Shown: piece after piece, positions 12,326 to 23,041 of the stretch | How positions within the stretch are numbered: position 1 is the stretch's first letter | How the letters are laid out: the number at the start of each line of letters is the position of its first letter | Assembly: GCA_003255025.1 (NCBI GenBank) | Contig: QANY01007306.1 | Span: 2,032,707-2,096,706 of the forward strand | DNA: 64,000 nucleotides | Direction of reading: 5' to 3' | DNA from: Datisca glomerata | Taxonomy: Eukaryota; Streptophyta; Magnoliopsida; Cucurbitales; Datiscaceae | The notes under the pieces: model-generated | The model's database searches: none | Told to the model about the DNA's origin: nothing | The model's input: the letters and a program-made list of their open reading frames with translations, nothing else | Made by a program: the position numbers and the translations under genes

Positions 12326-15300
12326 CTATTGCTCAATGGCATTGAAAGCAACACGAAACAGTTTTTTATAAACTATATTTTTAGTATATAAAGAATTAGA
12401 GGCATTTCCAGGAATTGGTCTCACAAGAATTTTGATAGAATCTGTTGTTCTAGCTCTTGATAGTGCAACATATAATTGCTCATGTGATAAAATTGGTTCA
12501 GGCAGATATAAACTTACGAAATTTAGTGTCTGACCTTGAGCTTTATTTATGGTCATAGCAAAGCTCAACAGGATGAGAAATTGTCTTCGATTAAATGGAA
12601 AATAGTCTTTCTCATTTTCAAGCGGAATAAATAAAACTCGAGGCAAAAATACTTGTTTACCTTTATAATGACCATTTGCAATTTCAACATCAATATTATG
12701 ATTTAACTGTCGACATATTAATCGAATGCCATTACATAATCCTTAGATGGATTAATATTTTGAAGTAAAATAACTAGATAGTTCGTTTCAATATTAACTC
12801 ATGAGTAGGAAAACCGCTTGGGTTTACGGTATTCATAAAATCTTCGTGGATTATTTCATTTGTATTGTCAATCACTTCATCGAAACTATAATATCTCATG
12901 GTTTCACCGGGGAATTGACAATTTAAGAAGTGATTAATTTCATCAAGGTTTTCATTTTTTTGTGCTAATATGATTCGATTAAATATGGAGTTCATATTTT
13001 CATTGTAAACATGAATATTAGGAAAAACAATATCCATTAATAACTTTGATGAAATTGCATCGTCAATGAAAGGAATAACCATGTAGGATGGTAAGTGAAT
13101 ATTATCATCGATATAAGTTTTTTCAGTTCCATCACCTATTCGTAATAAGTAGCACTAAATATTGGATCTAAATTTGCTCTCATATTTTACGTTAGTTGGA
13201 TCTTCTCAAAATTTTCCCATAAGGCTGAGCTAACTAAACTTGCATAAATAATTTCACCTTGGTTCCTTTTGGAATAATAGGAAGAACTTGACGGAAATCA
13301 CCTCCTAACACCATAACTTTACCGCCGAATATTAAGGGACAATCATTAACATATTTAAGTAATTGATCCATTGTCTCAATTATTTGTCTCCTACACATTA
13401 GTGTCTCATCCCATATAATTATTTTTGCAGCACGTATTAAATTACCCAAACTTGATTATTTTACTTATGGAACAACTAACTGACTCTTGTATGTGCAAAG
13501 GTTTTAAATCTAGAATGTACAGTGCGACCATCAGGTAATATCGAAGCTGTAACTCCGGATGAGGCAGTCACTAATGCAATCATACATTTTGATCTTATAG
13601 TGGCTAATATAGCACGATACAAAAAGGTTTTCCCACTTTCAACAGGATCATCGACAAAGAAAGCTCCTGGTTTTTCTTGTAAGATTCAACTTAATATGGT
13701 CTCATAAGCATATTTTTGTATTGTATTTAATAAATATATTGAATCAATATCGTTTTGATCAATAGGTATATGAATTTCTTCATCAATTTCTCTAAATTCC
13801 TTTCGGGAGTCATGTATATTTATGTTTGGATCAACTAACGAATAGTCTTTGATCGTCTTTCTCATTGATTCAAGGATATAATTAATTTCTTGTAGTACTT
13901 TTAAACTTATATTCATAGAAGATTGTTTTATTTTTTTGTAGTCTTCAGATTGCGGTTTCTCAAAATTTTGCCATAATTTTTTAGGATTCTTTGGATTACA
14001 TTACACTCAGTGGCGAAAAGATGACACAAAGTGTGTGCATTTGGTATTGGGATGCTTCTTCTAAACATTGAGTTAAGCCATCATCAGATTCTAAAAGACC
14101 ATAAGATAATGCAGCCTCGTGAAATGAAGAGTTGAGGTTGCCGTTAATTGTTAGCAGATCAGTAAATGAAGTTGGACATGTGATATGATTAAGCAAAAGT
14201 CAGAGGTAATATCGTTCACCTTCTGTGTGATTAACAGTTACAATTCGACCTATTACTTGACCTTGTTTTCTAGGAGTCCAAATCTTGTCTATCTTATTCC
14301 AAACAAAATCCTGAGGAAAATCTTTGTATAGTAAATTTCTAGTATCAGTTCTAATGGAATTTGTCAAGAAAAATTCGGTTAGCATATTTTTTTAGCGAAG
14401 GCATTGTTGATGATATTATCTAAATCGCCTGTATCATTAAACGTAATAAGTTGTTTACTTTGAAAGTGCAATTGAAGCGTGACCATTGAAGGATATATTT
14501 CATTTAATGGAAAACCATAAATTCTTCACGTACCCTCTGGGGGAGACACCCAACGGGCAGACTGAAAATTTCAAATTTCATCTATGTCATCTGACTATTA
14601 GATTTATTTAGTTGGAATGCAACATAGTCATGACCTTTATATGTGTATTTGTAAAGGTATTTAACTACTTTTATAGTCGAGCAAAATTTGACATTAATAT
14701 GACAACTATATTTCACAAGTAAGTAAGGATTGTAGCCTAACCGTCATTTCATCTTTTATTATGAGGTATGAAATTTTCACGTAAGTAGTTTCCTTGTAAA
14801 AGTTTTTAGGATAATCATTCTTGCATGTTGCCTTTCTTGTCATACATGCATTGTCAGGATTTAAGGAGCCACATGGTCCGTGCATCATATGTTTAACAAC
14901 TGTATTGAATAAATAGGGATTATTCTTTTCATATGGAAGTTCTGCAGATACAAAGTTATCAAACGATACTGGAGTAATTAGTTTAGAATTTTTGTGGAGA
15001 AATTAGTAGGAAATGGGCATGTGTGAAGCCCATTTTATGAAATTCTGCAACGTACATATAGCTATTACAAGGCCAAAGATTTTTTTTTTGAATAAATCCA
15101 ACTTTAATTCCTCTAACCTTGCTCTGAATACACGAGCAATTAAATCAGGCCTATTTTGTGGCTCCTCATTTATACCTAGTTCGTCTTTGATCTCCGTCCA
15201 ATTCGGGTTACACATCATCGTCAGGAAGATATATGGTCTCCCAAATCATTGCACCAACGCCATTGCATCCATATATCTTTTTCACATATCATAGGGTTTG

Positions 15301-16696
15301 CCGATGAAAGATGAAGGAATAATAATTCTTCCCCCAATCTTTCCCCCATGATGTTCACCATAATGGATGCTATCTATTATTCCTTGATATAATTCTACTC
15401 GGATCTGACTCTGTTTATTACGAAAGAAATCAAGCCTAGAACTTTCTAGTTTCACATACATATCTACGACATATTGTTGGAGAAGACGACCTGAATGTAA
15501 TAGTATCGAATTATCCAAAGGTATTATTTATAACTTATAACAATAATATTCGCGACACAAAACCATATCTCATTTTTTTTGTTTTTTTATATTTTTTTGC
15601 TCTTTGTAGATTAATTGTTCTTCGAAGCTGATTTGTTGTAGTTCAATTAAGTGTTCATTGGATTTGAGCGCTCCCTTTCTTTTATTTATCTTATTAATCC
15701 CTTGATGCCAACCGTTCTCGCCCCACGGAAAGAGTAAAGGATATTGTAGTGGACCGTAGTAGCCAAAATAACATTGAACTCTATGATTATTTCTTGATTT
15801 TCCATGAATGATGATGTCTCGAGATACATTGGCAGATGATGATGAATTCTCAACCCAAAATGGAAGCCACTTGTGCAGCAGAATGAGCATTGTATATTCT
15901 TTGATCTAATTCTATAGCAGTATGTATATGAATTTGATAATTTTCTAAATCTGAAATATCTTTGAGGTTGCGGAAGAATATGCAGTAAGGATTTAGCTGC
16001 ATAATGGTTTGAATTTTTTGTAAGATGGATGGTTGCATTCTGTTAGAATTATATAGTCAGTTGTTCACTTCATGTTATGTATCATAGAAGTAAAGTTGTA
16101 AGTATGATGGATGGTCATCTTTTGGACGTAAATCATTTATGTAATGATAAATTTGACCATGTACTCAGAATGTATGTATTCCTTTATTCTGTTGTAATAG
16201 TTTTTTACACATACAACTCCAGATGATGTAAAAACAAATGTATTGTTATATGTGCGTACATATTTATGAAATTCAACGGATTCCTCATTGTCAGAACAAA
16301 ATAATGAATGTAATAGGTTTGGTGTATCATTAATTGTTAGTACCATTTTACCAGCAGAACAACACAAGTTATTAGATTCGTGAATAAATCTTTTAGTGTT
16401 ACAAAAATTACAGTTAGGAGTTAGGGCTAACATCAGAGGTCCATGTGAGATGTCATCAATATAACATGCCTCTGTTATCATCATATCTTCTTGGAGTATT
16501 AAATTATGGTTCGTCAATGTATTATTTGTTGATGCTTCACTTTTTTATGACTTTGATCATCATCTTTATTAAATAACGTGCATAAGTTTTTCCATTTCTT
16601 TTTCTTCAAAGCATACTGTTCTTTTTGTCTTTTATGTAATATCTCTTTTCCAACTTCAGGTAGTTGAGAGTATTTAGAAACAGTGTTACATATCAT
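12326..16696 (-). pseudogene. Helitron Rep/helicase (RepHel), multiply frameshifted
   Basis: Fragments read in order along the minus strand as a plant Helitron replicase. N-terminal zinc-binding part with CNFCNTKRFIHESNNLCC (16517-16137). The Helitron helicase-like N domain with RDIIIHGKSRNNHRVQCYF and YPLLFPWGENGWH (15890-15570). The block with NRPDLIARVFRARLEELK, then the HUH nuclease motif THAHF at about 15010-15045, which lies in a different frame from the preceding block. A block with MMHGPCGSLNPDNACM (14888-14706). The PIF1/SF1 helicase: Walker A as ESGKTFLYRAILA (13660-13600), Walker B IIIWDE and GGDFRQVLPI (13449-13234). The C-terminal motif INKAQGQTLNFVSLYLPEP with YVALSRA (12646-12326). 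At least six frame breaks or stops separate the blocks, so this copy cannot encode a full protein. Confidence 0.85.
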
Positions 16697-16699
16697 TAT

Positions 16700-17330
16700 A
16701 AGATTTAAAAGGGGTCAAAAGTGTATAAAAGAAATTTTCAGATAAAATATGCGATTATATATTTAACTGAATTTAAAGGTAAGACGTAATCCAAATCACA
16801 AGGTGATGTGTGAAACATAGCAAAGGTTGAGAAGCTATCATAAGATATGTAAATATCATATCAGATAGGGGAACATACATTTCTTTATGAAGTAAAGCAT
16901 AACAAAATGAATATCACATCAATTGCTTCCTAAATATTGATATCAAAACAAATAGTTAGGCAAGAAAGGTCCTAGACAAAAATTTTAGCTATTTTATGAT
17001 CTCTAATATATATAAACAATAGAGCATGAAATATGAAAGGGTGAACATTTACCTTAAATACAGTTTGTGCTCAGCGACTAAAGTTAAGCACCTTTTTTAT
17101 CTGCATTTGTAAAGTGAAAGCTCATTAGATTCGTGTCCATAAAATAATCAATAGGAAACCAACATATTGGTATGAATAAAAGAATTATGCTAATGACTTA
17201 TCACCAATTAGAATCTCAATTGTGTTCAGCAACTTAACATTTTATTATCTATCCCTAACGTAACACTCAAAAAGTGAACATCACTATGCAACATATAAAA
17301 AAACATATCGGTTATAATATATCATCCTAC
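16700..17330. other. Helitron interior, AT-rich, nothing recognised
   Basis: AT-rich DNA upstream (minus strand) of the replicase frame, presumably leader or promoter of the RepHel gene. No coding motif seen. Confidence 0.4.
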
Positions 17331-17334
17331 TTTC

Positions 17335-17990
17335 ATAGAAGAAGCAGACCATTATATTGAAGCATAACTTGATTTCATTAGTTTTTGATAAATTTTCTAA
17401 ACCATCTAATTTAAGCAATTGACAGTAATTTTATGGCCTAGAAACATTTGAAATGTAATTTAAGCATATAGATGTGTAGAAACTATAATATACATTATGA
17501 CTCTATAATCTAGAGATGTTTATGAAATGTTTGTCCCAAACATGAACACAAGAGAGAATTATCTCAGCGGATTAAATTGACAATCTAAAATAGCCTCCCT
17601 CTCCCTTCGTGCCTATATGCAACAACTTGGAACCAGAACGGAAGACCACTTCATATAAAGAATACAGTAGCAAAGTAGGAATCACTCTTATCCTACTTTC
17701 ATAGAAGAAGCATACCATTCTACTGAAGCATAACATGATTTCATTAGTTTTTGATTAATTTTCTAAATCATCTAATTTAAGCAATTAACAGCAGTTTTAT
17801 GGCCCAGAAGCATTTGAAATGTAATTGAAGCATTTAGATGTGTAGAAACTATCATATACATGATGCCTCTATGATCTAGAGAAGTTTATGAAATGTTTGT
17901 CCTAAACATGAACATAAGAGAGAATTATCTCAGCGAACTAAATTGAAAATTCTAAAATATCCCCCCTCCCCCTTCTTCCCAACCCTCACC
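17335..17990. repeat. Direct duplication, offset about 356 bp
   Basis: The block beginning TCCTACTTTCATAGAAGAAG at 17335 is repeated from 17691. Both copies share long stretches, such as TTAGATGTGTAGAAACTAT and GAGAGAATTATCTCAGCG, with scattered substitutions. It lies within the Helitron, upstream of the replicase gene. Confidence 0.85.
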
Positions 17991-18004
17991 TACTAATTCA
18001 AACT

Positions 18005-19330
18005 ACCAATCGAACTTTGTGGGAATAATTGATCCAGACAAAATTCAACAAACACCATTAAATTAAAATATTTACCCATCAAACTAACATCAAAGATCAA
18101 GTAAATTTTAAATTATGTTTCATATATTAGGATTCTGATCTCACAGAAATATATACAAACATGAGAGATGCAAATCAAATGATAAAGGTGATTTCTTTCT
18201 TTTAGTTTCAGAAAGAGCTGTAACTGGTGTCATTAATTGACCTACAAAAATTTTAAGATGAATCAAACACATCCATATTGCAATTAAGATTTCGAAATAT
18301 AATGAAAGGCCATGGGCAACCCCATGTTCTGAAATGGCGTAGGAGTCCAAATCGAATGTAATTTTTTTGTAAGAAATTAGTGTAGCTTTTCAAAAAATAA
18401 AAACTTTTAATCGATCACACAACTAATTCAGTCAAGCACACAAATATTCCAAACTATATTCTGATTTCTTTTTTCATTTTCATAGTTTGTACGGCGAAAA
18501 TATTTGAACATAACAATTTAATCTTTAAAATTTATCAATGATAATTGATACCCTTGAACTATTTCTTAACATCAAATACCCCCAAACTATATGAATTAGT
18601 GATTCAAACCCATTCCCACTAAATTCTATTAAAACCCAAAAAGTTTTTAAAATCAAATTAAAACTTAAATTATAATATTTAATCAATTAATAACTAAATA
18701 AAATACTAAATAAACTAAGATATCACTAAAAACTAAAAACCTTAAAAAAATATCCAAATCCCTAAATCCCCTACAGAGTTCCCCTCCCCCGATTCCATTC
18801 TCGACAGTTCCCTATCCGCCACTCACCCCTCTTCTAACCTAAGCATCTCTTCCCCTCCCCCTTCTTCCCCAACCCTCTCCTACTAATTCAAATTATCGAA
18901 CTCTGTGGGAATAATTGATCCAGACAAAATTCAACAAACACCATTAAATTAAAACATTTACCCATCCAACTAACTTCAACGATCAAGTAAATTTTAAATT
19001 ATGTTCCATATATTAAGATTCTGATCTCACAAAAATATATACAAACATGAAATATGCAAATCAATTGGTAAAGGTGATTTCTTTCTATTAGTTTTAGAAA
19101 GAGCTGTAACTGGTGTCATTAATTGACCTATAAAAATTTTGAGGTGAATCAAACACATTCATATTGCAATTAAGATTTCGAAATATAATGATATCAATCT
19201 CATGTTCTGAAATGGCGTAGGAGTCCAAATCGGATATAATTTTTGTAAGAAATCAGTGTAGCATTTCAAAAAACAAAAACTTTTAAACATCACACAACTA
19301 ATTCAATCAAACACACCAACACACAATAAT
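18005..19330. repeat. Direct duplication, offset about 886 bp
   Basis: Sequence starting around CGAACTTTGTGGGAATAATT (18011) recurs from 18897 with few changes and continues through GTAACTGGTGTCATTAATTG and TGAAATGGCGTAGGAGTCC (near 18330 and 19209). Between the copies is a C-rich patch at about 18770-18860. No coding function is evident. Confidence 0.85.
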
Positions 19331-20815
19331 CCAAAGCACTACCATCTCACATATAAACTATTTTTTTCAGTCTTTAAGTACTAATAAAAAAAGGAGTGAC
19401 TTAACGTGCGTGGGATACTTGTAATTAAACCCCTCTCAAATTTCACAAAGCAAATTAGATATCCTCGTAACCCCATCTTAATATGACACTCATAAAATCT
19501 AATTAACTATGCTTCCATCATGAGAAGCCCACACTAAACAACCAACCAAAATGAATTATCAAATTCACCATAACTATACAAACCAAAACAACTAAAAACA
19601 GCAAACATATTTGATACAAAAATATTTGGACACAAATTTAATCTCTAAAATTTATCCGTAGCTGAAAACTATGTCTATTTAAATCAATAACTTATGGTTA
19701 CCTTTGAAAAAGAGCTACCAACGATAAGCAAATATGTAAAGCAAATTTTCCTGCAATACGAAAAATAGAAAAATAATGTAGTTAGTTTACTTTACAATTC
19801 ATGAACATATTGATTTAATCGAAAGCAAATACAAAAGTGTTAGGAGTAAATTAATCACGATGTCAACTCAATAATACAAAAATGAACTTATTCAATACAA
19901 AAACACTAAAGATGAGAAATTAATTGATCACACAACTAATTCAATCAACACACCAACACACAATAATCCAAAGCACTACCCTATCACATTTAAACTGGTT
20001 TTTTTTTCAGTCTTTAAGTACTAATAAACAAGGAGCTACTTAACGTGTGTGGGATACTTCTAATTAAACCCCTCTCAAATTTCACAAAGCAAATTAGTAT
20101 CTTATTAACCCCATCTTAATATGACACTCATTTTTTTGTCAAATTAAAAAAAATCTTTTATTAATTAATAAGTAATAAGCAATCTCATTTTGAAAATGCA
20201 TTTCACTTCCAGTTCCTATGTTAATAGGAGTGGGAGAATGCACATTTGTCTGAAATAGTTTCCAAGTAACTATTTTACGTCTTTGAGCGCGCGTAGAGCC
20301 TTTGATTTGGCCGACGAGGCTAGGGCCCTCTTTTCCAGCAATGACCGGTCAAGGTCAATCATATCGTGAGCATCAGGATGAAGGTTCCAGATCCAAGTGG
20401 AAGTATCAGGACCCTTAGCTATTGTTCTCAAGACACCTCTAATTCTTATGACTTTTCAAGATAATTATTAAAGCCTTTTTTTAGGTCGGGGGTTTAAGAC
20501 CCGAGCACACGCAATGGAGCCGTAGATAGTCAAACGGTGCGCTAATCCTTTGAATATGGTAACAATCAGCCTCATGAAAACCTTATATTCCCTGAGGAGG
20601 TTCTACCCCTTTCCATACTAATAGATCTTTCTTTACTCTATTGATTTCCTTCGCTATTGGAACTATGACTCCCGCTCCGTAAACCCCTGACCAAATCCAC
20701 CCACATTAGGCTACACTTCCGTCATGATAAGCCCACTCTAAATAACCAGCCAAAATGAATTATCAAATTCACTATAACTATACTAACCAAAACAATTGAA
20801 AACAGCAAATAAGAT
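19291..20815. repeat. Direct duplication, offset about 638 bp, second copy split by organelle DNA
   Basis: CACACAACTAATTCAATCAA at 19291 recurs at 19929, and both copies continue through CCCCATCTTAATATGACACT. In the first copy the text then runs to GAAGCCCACACTAAACAACC. In the second it is interrupted at about 20131 and resumes at about 20703 with the matching AAGCCCACTCTAAATAACC. The interruption is the organelle-like segment annotated separately. Confidence 0.8.
20131..20703. other. Organelle-derived insertion (plastid psaA and psbD/psbC fragments)
   Basis: The insertion is a mosaic. On the minus strand, 20433-20362 encodes [20 protein letters not shown], near-identical to the start of photosystem I PsaA, and then stops matching. 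On the plus strand, 20563-20610 reads in two overlapping frames as the PsbD C-terminus (QPHENLIFPEEVLP) and the PsbC N-terminus (MKTLYSLRRFYP), exactly the known psbD/psbC overlap. The DNA around and between (for example 20230-20360 and 20460-20560, GC-richer than the surroundings) is not plastid sequence I recognise and may be mitochondrial. Such mosaics are expected if plastid pieces passed through the mitochondrial genome first. None of the fragments is functional. Confidence 0.75.
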
Positions 20816-21554
20816 AGGATAACCCTTGTGGCTTCATTGATCCCTAAAACCCCAATGAATAATCATTTTAATAGTAAACATAAAAATAAATAGCTATAAA
20901 TGAAGAGCCAATTATGAAAGGCAGAAAAGGATTAAATAGAGAAGAAGAAAAGCACAACGCACCCCAAATAACAGAGAACCAAACACAATGTAGATTGTCA
21001 AACATAACATCTATATATATAGAACAACCGGATGAACAAAACAAAAAACATCATTACCTCAGATAATTACAGTCAGCAGCCAACCTGAACGGATACAACC
21101 GACAGGCTGAATGCACATGAAAGTCTCATGTTGTGACAGTGGGCAGCCTGACTCCATCACCTGAACGCACATGGCCGCCTATGGAGCTCACATATTTCAT
21201 AGCTCTGCAACACATCTACAAAGGAACCTACGAAAAATAGGCTTCACATGTGTTTAATCAATATGAAGGTATAAGAAAAAAAATAAAAATAGAAGGATTA
21301 AGCTTATCATTACCCTTTACTCCCATCGAAAAGCAGCCGCAAAGTTTGAACTGCACCGTTCGACGTAGGGGCTCTATTTACTATGACAGACTCCATCGAA
21401 AAAACTAGGGGTCATTGCCGGATCCTGCACCCACGCTCCTGCGGTCGTCGGCGGACGACGGCCTGATCCCCGCAAATACCCCAGTCGGCCTTGCCAAGTT
21501 TCCCCCACCGAGAAGCTTGGAAAAGTTCTCCCATAGCGCTTGTGGAGAACCATC
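20816..21554. other. Helitron 5'-side region shared with the second Helitron
   Basis: About 21000-21550 aligns with about 50640-51150 in the same order: a stretch ending in GAACGCACATGG / GAATGCACATGG, then GGAACCTACG, then TTACTCCCATCGA / TTACTCCCATTGA, then a GC-rich segment with CGACGG-type motifs. Overlapping open frames on both strands at 21374-21639 fall in this GC-rich stretch and are not convincing genes. It is probably the non-coding 5' region of this Helitron family. Confidence 0.5.
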
Positions 21555-22170
21555 GAGACCCTATCCCCCCCCCCTCGGGCGTGCAATTGATGCACAATTA
21601 AATCTGCCACAATCAATGGATGAGATCGGTTGGCTTTGACGGTTCAGATACAATCCCATCAATCATGCGGACGGTCCAGATCAAGTCGATTGTCTACTGT
21701 AATTCTCAAACACATAAACGGCTAAGATCGTAACGATCAAAACCAACTGATCTCATCCGTTGATGCACCTCCGAGACCTTATCCCCCCCTCGACGTGCAA
21801 TTGATGCACAATTAAATCTGCCACAATCAATGGATAAGATCGGTTGGTTTTGACGGTTCAAATACAATCTCATCAATCATGCGGACGGTCCAGATCAAGT
21901 CAATTGTCTCTTGTAATTCTCAAACACATAAACGGCTAATATCGTAACGATCAAAACCAACCGATCTCATCCATTGATGCACCTTCTAGACCCTATCCCC
22001 CCGACAACGTGCAATTGATGCACAATTAATTTGGTCACAATCAATGAATGAGATTGGATGGTTTTGACGGTTCAAATACAATCCCATCAATCATGCGGAC
22101 GATCCATATCAAGTCAATTGTCTCCTGTAATTCTCAAACACATAAACGGCTAAGATCGTAACGATCAAAC
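21555..22170. repeat. Tandem repeat, about 215-bp unit, nearly 3 copies, each palindromic
   Basis: Units start at 21555, 21773 and 21987 (GAGACCCTATCCCC type starts). Each contains GGATGAGATCGGTTGG and, near its other end, the inverse CCAACTGATCTCATCC, so each unit can fold into a large hairpin. The third copy lacks the distal arm. A single related unit is present at the corresponding place in the second Helitron (about 51200-51340). Confidence 0.9.
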
Positions 22171-22445
22171 GGTCCAGGCCTCACCAACACTTAAATGCAA
22201 TGAAATGACCAAAGCACCCCTCCTTCCACCCAGATTTTACACCCAACTCACACAACAAAATGATCAACACACCTCTCATTCTACTCAAATATGTAGGCCA
22301 ACTCCAAGCACACCCAACGGATAAATAAACCCAAATCTGTAGGTCAACTCCAAGCATACCCAAGGCATAAATAAACCCAAATTAAAGGGGTAAAATTAAC
22401 ATTACTCAACCAACCAGCTAGAAAACTCACTCATTTTATAAGAGT

Positions 22446-22557
22446 AATATAAGAAATATACAACGTGAAGGAGGTGACTAGGCAATCATATCGAAGTCAA
22501 GTGGTGTACAACTACAGGCCATGTGCAACAATTATAATTGAGATATTAATACAGTAC

Positions 22558-22598
<41 letters not shown>

Positions 22599-23041
22599 GA
22601 GAACCTGGGAGTTTGAGGGAGAAAGATTGTAAGGTGAATCAAGAGTGTTTGTGGGGATTTAATTTGCTTTATGATCCAGTTTTTTTCGTGTTGTGGTTGT
22701 GGCTATGATGAATTTGAGAGGATCTTTTGTTTCGAAGAGGATTGAAATTTCGCGTATTTGGAAGTAGCTTTCAGCGGAAGAGACGACTGATTTGAACGTT
22801 AATTTCAGAAGATCTTCTCATCAGTCACTTTGAAGGTGGAAATCAGATGTTCTTCTCTTACATTTTTATGACCAAAGTTGTTTCTCTGATATTTTTGCAA
22901 TTCCATCCCGTCGAGTCTTATCTTATGCGTACATCCTTGGTCAATGATTGTCCATGTCTTTGAATATTGCTGCTTCATCAATCTCTCTTGGTTTTCTCAT
23001 AAATAAGAACGACCTTCACTCATCCTCTGCAGAACATAATC
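22446..23041 (+). promoter_or_regulatory. Upstream/5' UTR region of the NB-ARC gene
   Basis: Only about 600 bp separate the estimated Helitron end from the start codon. The stretch holds an (AG)16 microsatellite at 22564-22595, a feature common in plant 5' UTRs, then GC-moderate DNA. A short upstream frame (22948-23130, another reading frame) overlaps the main start and could act as an upstream ORF. No TATA box is convincingly placed. Confidence 0.4.
22564..22595. repeat. (AG)16 microsatellite
   Basis: Sixteen uninterrupted AG units, about 450 bp upstream of the NB-ARC start codon. Confidence 0.98.

Larger units (their letters stand above)
9599..22445 (-). mobile_element. Large Helitron carrying Rep/helicase and RPA-like genes
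   Basis: The minus-strand 3' terminus is visible: a 9-bp-stem hairpin followed by GACCTAG, with flanking T after CTAG (A/T target). Within are a decayed Rep/helicase reading frame and an RPA-like gene, both on the minus strand, which is the expected gene content and orientation of a plant autonomous Helitron. The 5' edge is inferred, not seen exactly: similarity with the second Helitron (46514 to about 51500) runs to about 22440. At about 12.8 kb it has been expanded by internal duplications (17.3-20.8 kb), an organelle-DNA insertion and a tandem repeat. A clean TC 5' terminus was not identified. Confidence 0.75.

Noticed and set aside
20460..20520. GGTTTAAGACCC motif, resembling a tRNA B box
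   Set aside because: No cloverleaf or A box around it; it belongs to the organelle-like insertion.
21374..21639. Overlapping frames on both strands in a GC-rich stretch
   Set aside because: Both strands open, no domain, and the region is the Helitron family's shared non-coding 5' side; the related region at 51031-51351 has different frames.
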